A stretch of DNA of 64,000 bases, from NCBI RefSeq assembly GCF_020382885.2, contig NC_058499.1:8231872-8295871 (forward strand), given 5' to 3'. The position numbers were made by a program, and so were the translations under genes. This DNA is from Scatophagus argus (Eukaryota; Chordata; Actinopteri; Scatophagidae). Positions within the stretch are counted from its first letter, which is position 1. Each line of letters starts with the position of its first letter. Positions 47,639 to 60,300 of this stretch are shown piece by piece. The notes beneath the pieces were generated by a model. The model was not told where the DNA came from and ran no database searches. It was given only the letters and a program-made list of their open reading frames with translations.

Positions 47639-47653
47639 CCATTAGGGGGCGCA
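47639..47653 (+). promoter_or_regulatory. CTCF-like motif, forward
   Basis: CCATTAGGGGGCGCA matches the CTCF core CCASYAGRKGGCRSY except at the fourth and last positions. Sequence match only. Confidence 0.35.
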
Positions 47654-47851
47654 CATGCTGCACGGTTGACAACACGGAACATATTGGAGGGCTGCAGCCT
47701 CTCATACAGGCTTCATGGTGCCAGGCAGATTTTAGACGTATTTTTTAAAATCTGAATTATTTATGCCACACAAACATTAAGACTACAACGGCACAGAAAA
47801 AGGCGACAATACTTCCAAGCGGCAGTAAAATTACAAGCAACGGGGAAGAGT

Positions 47852-47866
47852 ACTGCCCTCTGCTGT
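47852..47866 (-). promoter_or_regulatory. CTCF-like motif, reverse
   Basis: The minus strand reads ACAGCAGAGGGCAGT, 14 of 15 positions of the CTCF core. It faces the forward motif 200 bp to the left. Confidence 0.35.
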
Positions 47867-50417
47867 TGTAAGACAATGATCACTGATACTACAATTTTCT
47901 ACTTGGTTTTCTCCATTGCAGCTTATTTCTGTGTATTTTCCTTAACATCAAATCTATTTCATACTGTAATCCATGCTGTGTAGAGGGATGTTGTCTGCTA
48001 ACTGGTACTTGTCTGTAACTGGCATCCGTGTGATTACCATCAGGGCAGGTTTTGCTGATGCTGATGATCAGAGATGATTAATGACCACTCAGCCAAGCCA
48101 GTACAACATGTGGTAAGATAAGGATGCAAACAATACCATCACTCCCCATGAACAAATCGTCACGTCACTAAGACTACATGTGATAAGTTCACACTTAATT
48201 AAGGGATGTTAATTCACAGTTATGTCATACATTAAAGGCATAATATGCAGCAGTTGTTCGCTTCTGCTTGTAAACACATCATTAAGCAAATCTGGAGAAA
48301 GACAGTGGATTGTTGAGTGTCATTTACAGGTCGTTAGCTCGCCACCAACCCCAAACGTCAATATTTAACAGCCTGGGCTTGAGACTCTACGATCTGCCAT
48401 CTTTCTTCAGAATTGTTGTGACCCAGAAATGTCACAAATTCAGCAAAAATAATAGAAAAATAAGAAAATATAGGCACAGGGTAAGGTCTCTGTGTAAATA
48501 GACACAACCACACACTTCTAGTGCTTCATAAGTGACATATGAGAGTGATTGCCTTTTTTTTGAGTCTGTTGACTGTTTTTAGGAAGTCCTTATTATGCCT
48601 GTATTTCAGTTGCATTAAATTTTATTTTAGATCAGTGTACTTGCTCAGCCCCTTGGGAAGCAGAACTGTACTTGTTCTCACAGAATGCAGACATTTACAT
48701 AATAAACATCAATACATAAATGTTAACTGTTGATCTATGAAATGTGAACAAATCACATAAAGCCATGGTGGCTAAATAATTTGTTAACGGTGAGCAAGAG
48801 GAATTCATGATACACCCTGCATTAGCTCATGCATCAGATAATCCAGTGTATGATTTGTGCTCCTATAATTAAGTCTTACAGTGCAGTGCCAACAGCATCG
48901 TTCAGCCACAATGATGAAGAACAACAAATCATAAGCTACATGTTATCTATCACTCTCAGATAACAGATAACATACAGCATGTCACATACACACAACAACA
49001 CAACAGCACCAGCATAACTGCTGCATATCACAGCCAGGTAGTCGCAGATCGGACACACACACACACACACAAACAATTGAAGCTCATACACAGTTTAACT
49101 CAGCCGCACTGCGATATGGGTCATCTGAAGCAGTGGTGTGCATGCTTTTGTCTGCATGACGAGTGCCTGACTGCATGCAAAGCAGAGGCACAGACACACG
49201 GTGAGATATGGGAACAGGAATAGGGTTGATGGACAGATAGCTTAACTGGGGATCGCTCGTGCTCACACAGTGTTCCTGTACTTTATGAAAGCTTAGGTTT
49301 AGAGTGGAATTGTGAGTTGTGTACGCATATGTAAGCGTATCTGCCGTGTGCGTGTATGTTTGTGTGTGTGTGTGTAGGAGGTCTAGCTGTGTTTTAAGCA
49401 TTTGTAGTGCAACTGAGGCCTCTGGGGGAGAAAAAAAACATTCAGATTGGTGTTATGCACAGATCCTTGACTAACACACACATGCACACAGCCACCCACA
49501 CACACACATACACACACAGGCTTAAAAAAGGGGGATTATGAGCTATATTTGTAGGTGTGAATGGAGGGCAATATTTTCTTTCCCAATCTCTCTCTTCTCT
49601 GTATTATGTGATCTAAAAAGTGAACGCTTCCCTTTGATCTGTGCTCAGATCCTGTGTGTTTTCCATTGCGCTCTTCCCCTGTGGCTCCCGGAGCTCTTTG
49701 GCCTATTCACTGAGCTCCATAATGGGCTGCTAATTATCCCAGGACCTCATCAAGTCTCCCTGGGCCTGCAGCTAAGCCTCCTCCTCACACAGGTTGGCAT
49801 GGTGACCCACAGGGGATGGGACCTGCACGGAGGAGGCCAGCAAAAGGACCGCCGCAGCTTCACTCCTGCTCTCTTCTACTGAGGAGGAGTCGTTTCTCAT
49901 TCACAAGAAGACAAAGGAGAGAGTGGGGAGTGTGTGGATTCAATTAGCTTTAAGCTTGGCTGGTTTACATTTTTGTTTTCGTTTAGTTGCATGTGTGTGT
50001 GATGCAGTGCTTATAAATAAGTGTGTACAAACGTGTGTGAGTGTGGGTTTGTGTGTTTCAGTTGAGAGCATGAACTCATATCATGGGAAAGTTCTGACCT
50101 CTGTGACAACTTCCACACTGGTTTTCACTGCTCTGGCAGCACTTGCCCCTTCCTATTTCCTGTTTATGGTGTCATGGAAACAGGCCCTGTTCCCTTCCTC
50201 TGCTTTTGCACTATAACATCAAAGTGTACCCTTCATCTAGCAAAGAACTATGGTCTCACACCTGCTGTGTCCCTGAACAGAATTAGAACTTCCAATGATG
50301 AATACAGAGAAACGTCCAGAAGAAAATTCCATATTCATGGAGACATTTATCATCGAGGTCTTCATATAAATCACCTTTTAAAATTCCCTAATTCAAAGGC
50401 ACCTCCAATTTCCTTTA

Positions 50418-50430
50418 GTTGCTAGGCAAC
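50418..50430. promoter_or_regulatory. RFX X-box-like motif
   Basis: GTTGCTAGGCAAC fits the X-box form RYYNYY-N-RRNRAC exactly. It is about 3.9 kb upstream of the ccdc136 start codon; activity unknown. Confidence 0.35.
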
Positions 50431-51418
50431 CGTAGAGTGCCACAGTGATGCTTGGTGTTAAAGGCTGACAGCCCAGTGTTGTAAAGTGGATTGTGGGGTG
50501 AATCACTGTCTTTTATAGCTCTGAGGTTCCATTACATGGCCAGCTGACAGTGACAATGATACACTGTCAGTGGAGAGTAATTATACAGCCTGTTTATCCC
50601 CCTGGTGTATCTGCAAGCAAATCATGTCAGCAAAATGGTTATTGTGGAGCTTGGGCTATTTGACCACTGCCACAGGACAAGCAGTTAACCATTATAATCA
50701 TTAGAACTAATTTGTGAGATTTAGCAACATGTGGTGCTTTTGCTTTAGCATTAGTATAAAATATAAAATGTATGCGTCTGCATTTTGGGTCTCTTTTCCT
50801 TTAAGCTGTCTTCTACTTAGAGCTTGATTAAACCACCATGAGGCCCTGATACAAAAAGTGAGCTTCTGGAGCCATTTTGACCATCTGTTCCTCCTGTGCA
50901 TGTGATCTGTCACCTCCAATTTCCTATTAAAAGCACACCGCAGACTACACATGACAACATTATATTTCACCTGGAAAGCCAGTGAATAACAAGTAGCTCC
51001 AGTTTTGCTCACAGTTTAATTTAGGACTGGGCACCATGCAAACACAATATCCTCAAAAAATGTAATTTATAATGCTACATACTGTTTCAGGACCCCTCTA
51101 CAACAGGCTTTAGGATGTGATAATGAAGCTGTCATTATAGCTGTCAGCTACAATGTCATTCAAGTCAGTGACTAGCTGGTGAATATAGTAGAGCGTTTAG
51201 CAGCTAATGAGACAGATATTTAATTTAGGAGCTTAGAGGAGAGTGAATATTGGATTTAGGCTTCCACCCTGGCTACAAACACGACTCAAAGTGAATCTTA
51301 ATGTTGCTTTGTGTCTGCTGGATGTTGAACAAATGAGAAATATGTGCAACATAACAACTTGACTAAAAGGTGATCATATGTCAGTATTGTGATTACATGC
51401 TGTTCCATTCCATTCCAT

Positions 51419-51456
51419 CCATATATATCTATCTCTATATATAGATAGATATATAT
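51419..51456. repeat. AT-rich near-palindrome
   Basis: An ATATATATCTAT arm is mirrored by ATAGATATATAT around a self-complementary CTATATATAG core, with a 2-nt offset. It could extrude a hairpin. Confidence 0.7.
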
Positions 51457-51734
51457 CAACCTGGCCAGGAACAGCAGATGGAAATTGAAAATTTGATTTC
51501 TGATTTTCTTTTTAGATAAATCAACAAAGTGCTGACACGCTGGCTGCTCTGTGAGAACGTGCTAACGTCAGCACGAAAACAATTTGCTGTTTATTTCTAG
51601 CTGAGGCTACTGGGAATAACATTAGCTTTGAAGGTCAACAGCGCTGAATAAAATGTGAGAAAAAATGTGTCCTGATGGTTGTGCTAAATGAAGAGTCAGA
51701 GGGTCACCAATGTTCTTTATTCTTTGCACACCAT

Positions 51735-51900
51735 GAATATCGCTCCATCCAATAGTTGCAGAGAGATTTCACTAGAAACCAAAAATGTCAGTCGGACTCA
51801 TCCTCTGGGGAGGCTGAAGATCCACCTAATAGTTGTTTTAGTCTGGACCAAAGTGGCAGGCAGACACACCACAGACGGGCCATCCTTAGAGCCATAGCTA
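51735..51900. repeat. percomorph dispersed repeat, 3' fragment
   Basis: Contains CCATCCAATAGTTGCAGAGA, GTCTGGACCAAAGTGGCAGG and CATCCTTAGAGCCATAGCTA, the 3' part, as I remember it, of the same repeat type that was hit by the BEL/Pao element. This segment has no counterpart in the other copies of the window, so the link rests on memory. Confidence 0.55.
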
Positions 51901-53796
51901 AAAAATCAGTTCCACACATGATCATTTTCATGGTGCACATTTTTGTCTAAATCCCTTTCCTAAGCATTCCCATTCAAACCATCACGTCCACTAAATGTTA
52001 CACGTACGGAGGAAGTTGAATGGGAAACCACAGATACGCATTACAAATACTATGGGGAAGTGTTGTTCCTTTCCATGCCTGGGTGTGTGTCCATTTGTGT
52101 TACTCGTGAATTACAGGCTCACATTCCTGAGGTCTCCACTGTAACGGCTGCAGGCGCCCTTTGCATTTGACTTTTTGCATTTGACAAAGACCACAGTGTG
52201 AGTGGATAGATTCTCTGTGTATGACCTCACACTCTGTGGGATAGCTCGCTGTTACAGAACAAACAGCTCATTTCCAACACACGATCAGACTTACAGCAAA
52301 CAGCTCTTGTGGATAGTTTGATTTCCCCTTTTATTGTTATATTTTTGGGGGGTATAGCTATAGCTTGGGTGGGGATTGCTGGATTGCTGAGAGAAATTGC
52401 TGTCCTCCAGCAGCACAACATTTTCCAGTCATCTTCATGTACAGAGCTCATGTGAACTGTCCCCAGGCAGTCACATCCAACCCATCTGGTTCAGCAAGCA
52501 GTTTAAAAATAAAAACAATGAGGAATATTTTTGTGTTTGACCATAGTTTGATGGTATCTGCATTCCTCCTGTGCCCGTTCTGCTCAGCAACCAGGAATCC
52601 TGCCACACTAGAGTGACACGTGGATTGAAGCCAGCTCATTGTCAGCTCATTATCAACACCTTGTCAGCCAACTTTCTCCACTCCACAGCTCTCCCTTCCT
52701 GTGTGTGTGTGTGTGTGGTAAGGAGACTGTAGGATGACTACAAGTTGAAAGATGCCTCCATGCTCAGTTGCCTTGTCTGGGGATTACAGCTGCCTGAGGG
52801 AAGCTGCACAGAGGCACAGTGAAGGAAGTGCTTATACGCAGGCATCAGTCTTTTCAATCTGGTACCTTTTATCCCTTGTTACTTGTTGTCCGTCCCTGAG
52901 AAATCACTCACTATTTATCACAGGTACACACAAACACGCAAAAAGACTCAGGCACAGGCTTTCTTCTTCTTTTCATTTCCATTACAAGAACTTCTGCTTT
53001 TTTTTTTTTTCCTTTTTTTACATTTCCTCTTTCACATGTGCAGGTTCTGTATGAGTGTGTCGGTATTGTTTTGTGTGTGCACGTCTGCAAAGCACTTCCT
53101 GCTGTCTGACAGTGCTGTGATAGGAGTATCCTCCTACCGGGCCAGCGAACAGTTAAGTCTGGCCCTCCTTTCCTCTCGCTCGCTCTCTCTGTATGCTGAC
53201 ATATTTTGAGTGTGTTTCACAGCACTCCTCACTTTTTTGGCTCCTTGTGTGCTGCACAGAATTTGCCAGATGTGACAGCGGCTGAGACGGAGAGTCACCG
53301 AAAAAGAGATGTGTGTGTAAAGGACAGTGATGAACATAATGAAGATGCTATTTATAGAAAGAGAGCTGCTGTTTGTTAGCAGTAAACACAGAGTCAGCAA
53401 GAGGAGGGGAGGAAGGAGGAAATGAACAATGGAGTGGAAATGATCAGTAATCTGCAGAGGTAGCTGTCACTGCAACAGTCTGTCTGGATCTCATTTTAGG
53501 TAAATTCATCATGGCTGAACATGAGTGTTTGAGGAAGCACTTGTGTGTGTGTGTGTGGAGAGAGAGAGAGAGAGAGAGATTTGGTAAGGTCTACTATAAT
53601 ATCAAAGAGACTCCATCCGTTTCCATAATCTGATTTTTTATGAAGAAATTATTTGAAAAAAAAGAAATTATCTGTACCTTAGTATGTGGATTTTAATTCT
53701 CATTTTTGCTGTATGTGGGAATCTGGTATGCAGTAGTTTTTGAACATGCAAGTGTGAGCACGGTTATAGTTTCTGTATATGCGGTATATGTCATAA

Positions 53797-53821
53797 GTGT
53801 GTGTGTGTGTGTGTGTGTGTG
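53797..53821. repeat. (GT)n microsatellite
   Basis: About twelve GT units upstream of ccdc136. Confidence 0.95.
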
Positions 53822-53912
53822 AAAGAGGAAAGAGCAAGAAGAGACACTGAAAAAGATGGAAGAAACTGTAAGAGGAGTACAAAAATAGTAAACAGAGTGT
53901 AGACCAGGCAAG

Positions 53913-53917
<5 letters not shown>

Positions 53918-53974
<57 letters not shown>
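53918..53974. repeat. (GA)n tract upstream of ccdc136
   Basis: About 28 uninterrupted GA units, a pure purine/pyrimidine mirror tract 350 bp before the ccdc136 start codon. Confidence 0.97.
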
Positions 53975-53978
<4 letters not shown>

Positions 53979-54134
53979 TGCGGGAGACGGAGCTCGCCGT
54001 CTGGAAAACAGCATCTTTCCCTCCACTCTGCTCCTCCCCTCTTCCCCTCTCGGCATCTCTCCCACGCTCCAGTCCAGAGCTCAGCCCGCAGTTACCCGGA
54101 TCCTCCCAAATTCTCCCGAGGTACAGCCTTGTTT

Positions 54135-54139
<5 letters not shown>

Positions 54140-54167
<28 letters not shown>
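54140..54167. repeat. (TG)n microsatellite in the ccdc136 5' region
   Basis: About fourteen TG units just after a possible non-coding exon donor (CCCGAG|GTACAG near 54121). Confidence 0.95.
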
Positions 54168-54172
<5 letters not shown>

Positions 54173-54320
54173 ACTTGACGCTGCTCTCAGTACTTTCCGT
54201 GTGTTTCTCTGTCTTTCCCTCCCTCCCTGCAGCTGAGGTGGGCGTGTGGAGCCTCTGACCCTCGCTCGCCCACTCTCTTTCTCCGTCTCTCCCTCTTCGC
54301 TGCAGCTACAGAGGGGGGCT

Positions 54321-57300
54321 ATGGATGGACTGCGTTTACCTCCACTCATCGAGGAGGCTTTGGACTCTACAGGTCTGTGCAGCTGTTTTCGTCCCTGCGC
54401 GCGCGTGTGTACGTGTGCGTGTCTCTCTCTCTGTGTGTGTGTGTTTATCTGCGATTCCCTGCAGTTGGATGCCGCGTGGCTATTTTTAGCCTCACAACTA
54501 CAGATAAATAGATTAGGAAGAAGTGATCATCCGGCGGGGTCGAAAAGAGTGTTTACTCCTGAAGTGAGGGATGTGGTGGAGAAGTGAGGAGGCGGAGGAG
54601 CTGGAGTGTGGCGGTCAGGTGGTAGGAGGTGGGGAGATTATTGTGGAAGCCCGTCTTTCTTCTTAGGAAGCTGTGATCGAGCTGACAGACAGACCGACTG
54701 ACAGGGCATTACTGTCATCTGTGGCATCTGCGGACATTTGATGGAGGCTACATGCTGCCAGGTAATGGATGTGACTGGCAGGCAGAGGCAGGAAATAATT
54801 CAGTCATTCTTCTGGCGTGTGTTGCTGCATTATTCTGAGTCTGACTGGTGCGATATGGAGACGTGCAGTGTCGGATGTTGTTATAGTTCAGCTTTGAATT
54901 ATTTGTGTGCTTAGATTGTTTTCAGCTCAGTGAAATTCGTATATGCACGTTTTGATTGCGCTCAACAGCTGCTGTTGTTCGGTAACTTCATGCCACTGGG
55001 TGCTGCGGTGTGACACATGCATCTTCATCTTTTTTCCTACAGAATCAGTACTGTGTAACTGTGTGTTCATAGAGGAATGTGTGGAATGTTTTATTTTTAT
55101 TATTATTCTGCCTGTGTGTCCCAACAAAGACGAAGAGTGTGTTTTGTGCATGTTTTGAATGGGCGGCGCAGACAGTGCAGCTCTGTATGGGACACTGCTA
55201 AGAGGAGGATGTTTATTGGTGTGGAGGGGCCTCGGAGAGATCCACAGGTCAGCAGCCCTTTGACCGATGGCCAGGTCACCAGAATGTGCTTCCTTTTCCT
55301 GTGTGGTAAACTGTTCCAGAGTTGAATATTCAATAACATGTATTTGGCGGATTATTTCTTAGCTGTAGACTTATTAAGCCACTCTGTTCTTAGCTTTAAT
55401 TCAGTCCTTTATTACACTCATTATGTGGAAGCCTGCATATTGACCATCAGAACATGGATGCTGTCTCAGGAGAAATCTTTCCTCCATAACAAGCTTGTTC
55501 CCGTTGTCTTAACTCTGGGGACCTTTTTCCTCCCGTCACAGCCTGAAGCATACTTTTAAAGCAGCGTCTAGTGATGGCAAGTGTGTGTCTTAATGTAGCG
55601 TGAATCCTGACTGATTGACCATAATAAGGATAGACATACAGCGGACGGAAAGTGGATTGAGCGATGGCTGGTATTAACTCCTATCTTTTTGAATTACATA
55701 CACTCTGGGATCTAAATGGATTAAAGTGTATTTATTCTGTCCTGGCTGAGGTCAGTTTTAGTAAGATGTCAGTCTGACTTCTTCAGACTAAGCCGCCTTT
55801 TTGTTCTTCAGTACAAAAGGTGGCCTTGTTCTGATCAGTAGTTATTTTCTTGGCTTTTCTATTCAATGCTCAGTCAGTCCTGCCGGGAATGAATGCCACT
55901 GTGCTCTGGAACAAATGCTTTCAGAATCACTCGCTACACCTACCAACAGGGAATACAGATGCTCTTACACAAACACAAGCTTCCACTGATCAATAAACCA
56001 CCATCAGAGGCTGGCGTGACTTCTGCAAGCTGTCTGCGTATCTTACAAGTTATCAGCCACCATATTGTTCCTCCCACTTGCATGAGTCGCTGACCATATC
56101 GCTCTCCATCCTTCTCTCTGCTTTCCCACTCAATATCTCTTGCCCCCTTTCAGTTGCAATCCTCTGCTCTCTTCTGCGCCCACACACACTCCAACACACA
56201 CACTCATGCACATGCATGCGGCTGCATAGACACCTAAACCTTTGCACCTTCCTGTGCCTCGGCCCACACAGCATTTCTCTCCTGTCCTCTCCTGCGTTCC
56301 CTCCACTCCTCTCTCGTGTTGTGCCCTCATGTTGTGAAATTCACATCAGTACTAATACTTCCCAAGGGCGCACAAGGGGGATTTTCTCTGGAACTAATTC
56401 GCAGCAAAAGTTGCTGCCTTAGACAAACTTTGTAGATCTGGGAGCTGCAGGGACCTCTGAGAAAAACAACAAAGCGAGAGTCTCACGTCGCTGTTTAACA
56501 TGGACAGTCATAGCTCTAAATAAAAACAAATCTTTCTTGCTTTTCCACCCTCAGGTGTCTCAGATCTCCCAGCCCCAAAGCCCTGAGGTCTGACACATCC
56601 TCCAGCACCACACTATTCCCATTTTCCCCTGTCAGACTTTTAGTGTTTCATTTTAAAACAGGCTTTCAAGGCACTCTGCGGGTCCCTGACAAAAGTACAT
56701 GTGTCACATGTTTTTTTTAAAATTCTTTCTTGGTTGCATGATGGAAAAATCCTTAAAACTTTTGAAGTGAATTGTGAATGTTCATGAATGCTGCTCCTTC
56801 TAGCAGCTTATCCTATAGATTTTTTTTTTTTACTTTTCTTTTCTTCTCCCTTGCAGAAATGCTTGGCATTGTCAGCCTCTCACTCTCTCCCCCTGAGTCT
56901 TTATTCCTTTTGAATTTGGCAGCTACATGTTGAGCTGTGGTGTCCCCTGTTTCCTCTGTGATTTAACTGATGTAAAGCCTTCCAGAGAGATTGCTTTCAG
57001 GTGGGAGGCACTGATTTGTGATCAAATGGATTATTACCGCATCACTTGTTTTCATGCTCTGTTATCTGTCACTATTCGTATCCCCTAATGACAAAGGTAC
57101 ACAACAAGCACATGTACACACTGAGCCACCACGCAGCCACGCAGTCCTATAAAAAAGCATATTATATTCAGTGAATCAGTCATCTGCAGTATGTACACAC
57201 TGACACAGTATTTGTGCATGCTCATCTAATGAGGCCATATTATGGCACTTTTTGCAATGCATCTCTATTCCAGTGACCCACTTTCTCTTATTTCCCTTTG

Positions 57301-60300
57301 AAAGTGCAAACATGGATTTTCCATTTAAATAACAGAGCGGCTCATTAAGTCAGTCCAACTCCTGGGTGCTTGTGCTTCCTGTTTCTTTTCTTGTCTTCTG
57401 CTGCTGCTGTTGTTCCTTATTCTCCCTGGAGCTTTCAGGCTCAAAGTGCAGAAAGAGGAAGAGATGAACTCACGTTAGCCTCACGAGACCTCCACCATAT
57501 GTAGCTCGTTCCTCATCTAAAACTGTTGAGTCTCATGTGGTGTGAAGTCAGCGAATCTCTGATGATGGTGATCTCACTATGTAGGTCTCATGGAGACATG
57601 GGACACCAGATCCCTTGGCCTTCTTGGCAGGACAAAGCAAATGGACAGAAAGGTTTCCTTGGTGGTGGTGGAGTGTGGACAAAAACATACCTTTATTACC
57701 ATTGTGACTTTCCATATGGTGTGCATACACTCGTGTATGGCTTCAGCTGTTAGCTTCACGAGGAAGGGGGCAGGTTGAGTGCCCTCATTGCTTTGCATCT
57801 TTCTCATTCTCTTCTCCTCCTTTCCTCTTTTGTTCCAACTCGGTCTCTCCGCCTTTCCGACTCTCCCCCTCCCTGCTCTGTATCATTTGTTGCCGAGGAA
57901 GTGTGCCAGTACATGGGAAAAGCTACAACATCAGTACTGGGCTGGCTTCAAAGCTGGGATAGGAGGGGGTGGTGTGCATTATGCATGGCCTCCTACACAG
58001 AGGCACAGATCCATGGCATATATAGGCTCCGGATACTTAACACATGCAGTTTAAACACAGCAGAATTGTATGATCACATATGTGTACATATTACATACAT
58101 CACATATGGAGACGCACCACAAGTGGGGCTCAGAGGTGACGTCTAGTGATGCACTAGACTGCGCATCCACATTGTGTGTATGTGCACACAGGTACATGAG
58201 CACAGAGAGGCGTTCACACAGCTCATGCATACATTCATACACTTTTGAGGCAGAATGACTGACCAAAATTCAGGCAAAAAAAAAAATGTGCACACACAAA
58301 TGAGAAACACTGCCACCAGCAGCAGCACCACCACCACCACCTGTCTGCGCAATCCCATTTTCCGGGCGGTTCAGCACAAGGCGCCCATCACACTATAACT
58401 AGAGGCAGCCTCCAGCTCCTGTTTCAGTGAGCAGTCGTTTCATTTTTCACAGCTGATTTGACTGCAGATGTTCCCCTCAACAGTACAGAAAAATTAGATG
58501 TTTAACTGGTAGTCACAGGGAGAGAATGGAGAAGACTCATTTGCGACATGGCAAGTTCTCTTAAACAGCTTTGTGTCACATTTTAAATCATAAAGCACAT
58601 AAAGAAGCATGAAATATGATGGCCAGGATTGTTAAAAAGCTTTTTTTTCAGAGCCAGTAGGTCTAAAAGCCTTTTTCAGTATATTGCTATCCACTCTGTC
58701 ACACTGTACAATTGAAAGTTCAGTTTTTGCTGCATTCTTATCATACAGAACCGTAACTCCATCTGTAGCATCACACTGATTGTTTATGGAGAAAGACTTT
58801 CCTGTGGTGCCAGGTTAAAGCAGCTCTGTGTCCTTCATCCACACCTTTCCCAGCATGCCTCTGTTTGCTAAAATCCTCGCTTCGCTCTTCAGTTTTGCAA
58901 AATGCAAATTTCATTACACTCCTCATTCCATCACTGAACAGTGAAACAAAGAGCATGTGTTGCCACATTAATGTTTAAATTTAATCTCAGACGGCTATTC
59001 CGAGATGCTCACAAAGAACACACTGCTTGTTGTCTCATTCTAAAGAGGCACAATGTTTGCACTGACATTCGCAATGTGTTTTGCTGCAATGTGATTATGA
59101 AGGAATGTGCTGTGGTTAGATAAAGCCATCCTCTCCCCGGAGCTGTATCACTGCTCCTAAGATGACTCTCCTGCCCGGCACTGCTCTTGTATGCATGCAG
59201 CGTTCGTGTCTAATGCAATCCCTGCGTGACCAAAGACCAGCACTGTGCCAAGAATGCAGTGGAGTGATCACAGGTGTCACTGCAGCTGATTTTGCTCTAC
59301 AATGTGTTTGACATTCACTCACAAGGTGAGATGATAAAGCTTCTTTATGGCTTTCAGTCATTAACAAGCTGTAAAGGAAAAGCATATGGGAATGCTGGAA
59401 AGATAGTAGGGGTGGCTCTGAGTTAATGGGCACAGAGCTGTTGAGAGGTACGATAATAATATAGAGACCATCAAAGGAAGTTGAAGGAAGCTGAGAAGGG
59501 TTTTCTTGCTTGTCACATCTGTCCGGGATCTGTGGATGTCCTAAGAAATTTCCCAAGTGTGTGGAAAAACTTTGTTCACAGGATCAGTGTTTGTTTCAGA
59601 GCAGTTGAGGTTGTGCCCCTTTGACGACAGTGTGAATGCTCCATCTGCAAAGACCTAAAATACAGCACAAATCACATGAGCCAAAGCTTTTAGAGTTATT
59701 ACAGTCTGAGCTCCTGCAGGATTTTGGTCTGAGTGATATTCATTGGGAAGCCTTTTGTCTCTTGATGGCCTTTAGCTGCCGCTGGCTATACAAGCAGTTC
59801 TGACTCTCTTTCTCCCTGCCGCCCGACTCCAGCGCACTTCTTTATGACTAACTCATTACAGCAGCATCAAAGTTTAATGACAAAATAGCCCAGTGCTCAT
59901 GAAACCTCTCAGTTGCCTCTCAGGGGTTGCATTGTTTAAGTTAACACCGTTATGAGACAGGAAGGAAGGAAGGAATAAGGACGCGGCCTACTGCTAATGT
60001 CATGCAAATATGACAAAAAGTATGTTGCATGTGCTTTGTTGTGATGGAAATAGTGAGGGAAACAACAAGGCAGAGAAACAATTACCTCAAGAAATGGCAG
60101 CGTCCCCTGAGCAGAGATTACACTGGTGAGCATCACTCTTAATTAGGTAGATCTTTAGTTAATGCCTTACTTTGTTCCCTGCTGCACCTTTTCTCTCATC
60201 ACATCTCTGTATTCCCACGTCTCAGCGAACACCATTCTCCTCTCCAGTGTTCAGATTGCTTTCTGAGTACGGACAGCAATTTTGAGGCTCTCAGAGACCA

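Larger units (their letters stand above)
45423..54320. other. tmcc3 3' UTR and tmcc3-ccdc136 intergenic region
   Basis: The first 1.8-2.1 kb is probably tmcc3 3' UTR (candidate signals ATTAAA 47205-47210 and AATAAA 47547-47552). The rest has no supported gene; the open frames are short and domain-free. It holds two dispersed-repeat fragments (46065-46242, 51735-51900), two CTCF-like motifs (47639, 47852), an RFX-like motif (50418), an AT-rich hairpin (51419-51456) and several microsatellites. The last 300-400 bp are the likely ccdc136 promoter and 5' UTR. Confidence 0.5.

Noticed and set aside
49538..49882. 114-codon frame in the intergenic region
   Set aside because: No recognisable family; flanked by microsatellites; not supported as a gene.
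59116..59556. 146-codon minus-strand frame in ccdc136 intron 1
   Set aside because: No domain or exon boundary; chance frame.
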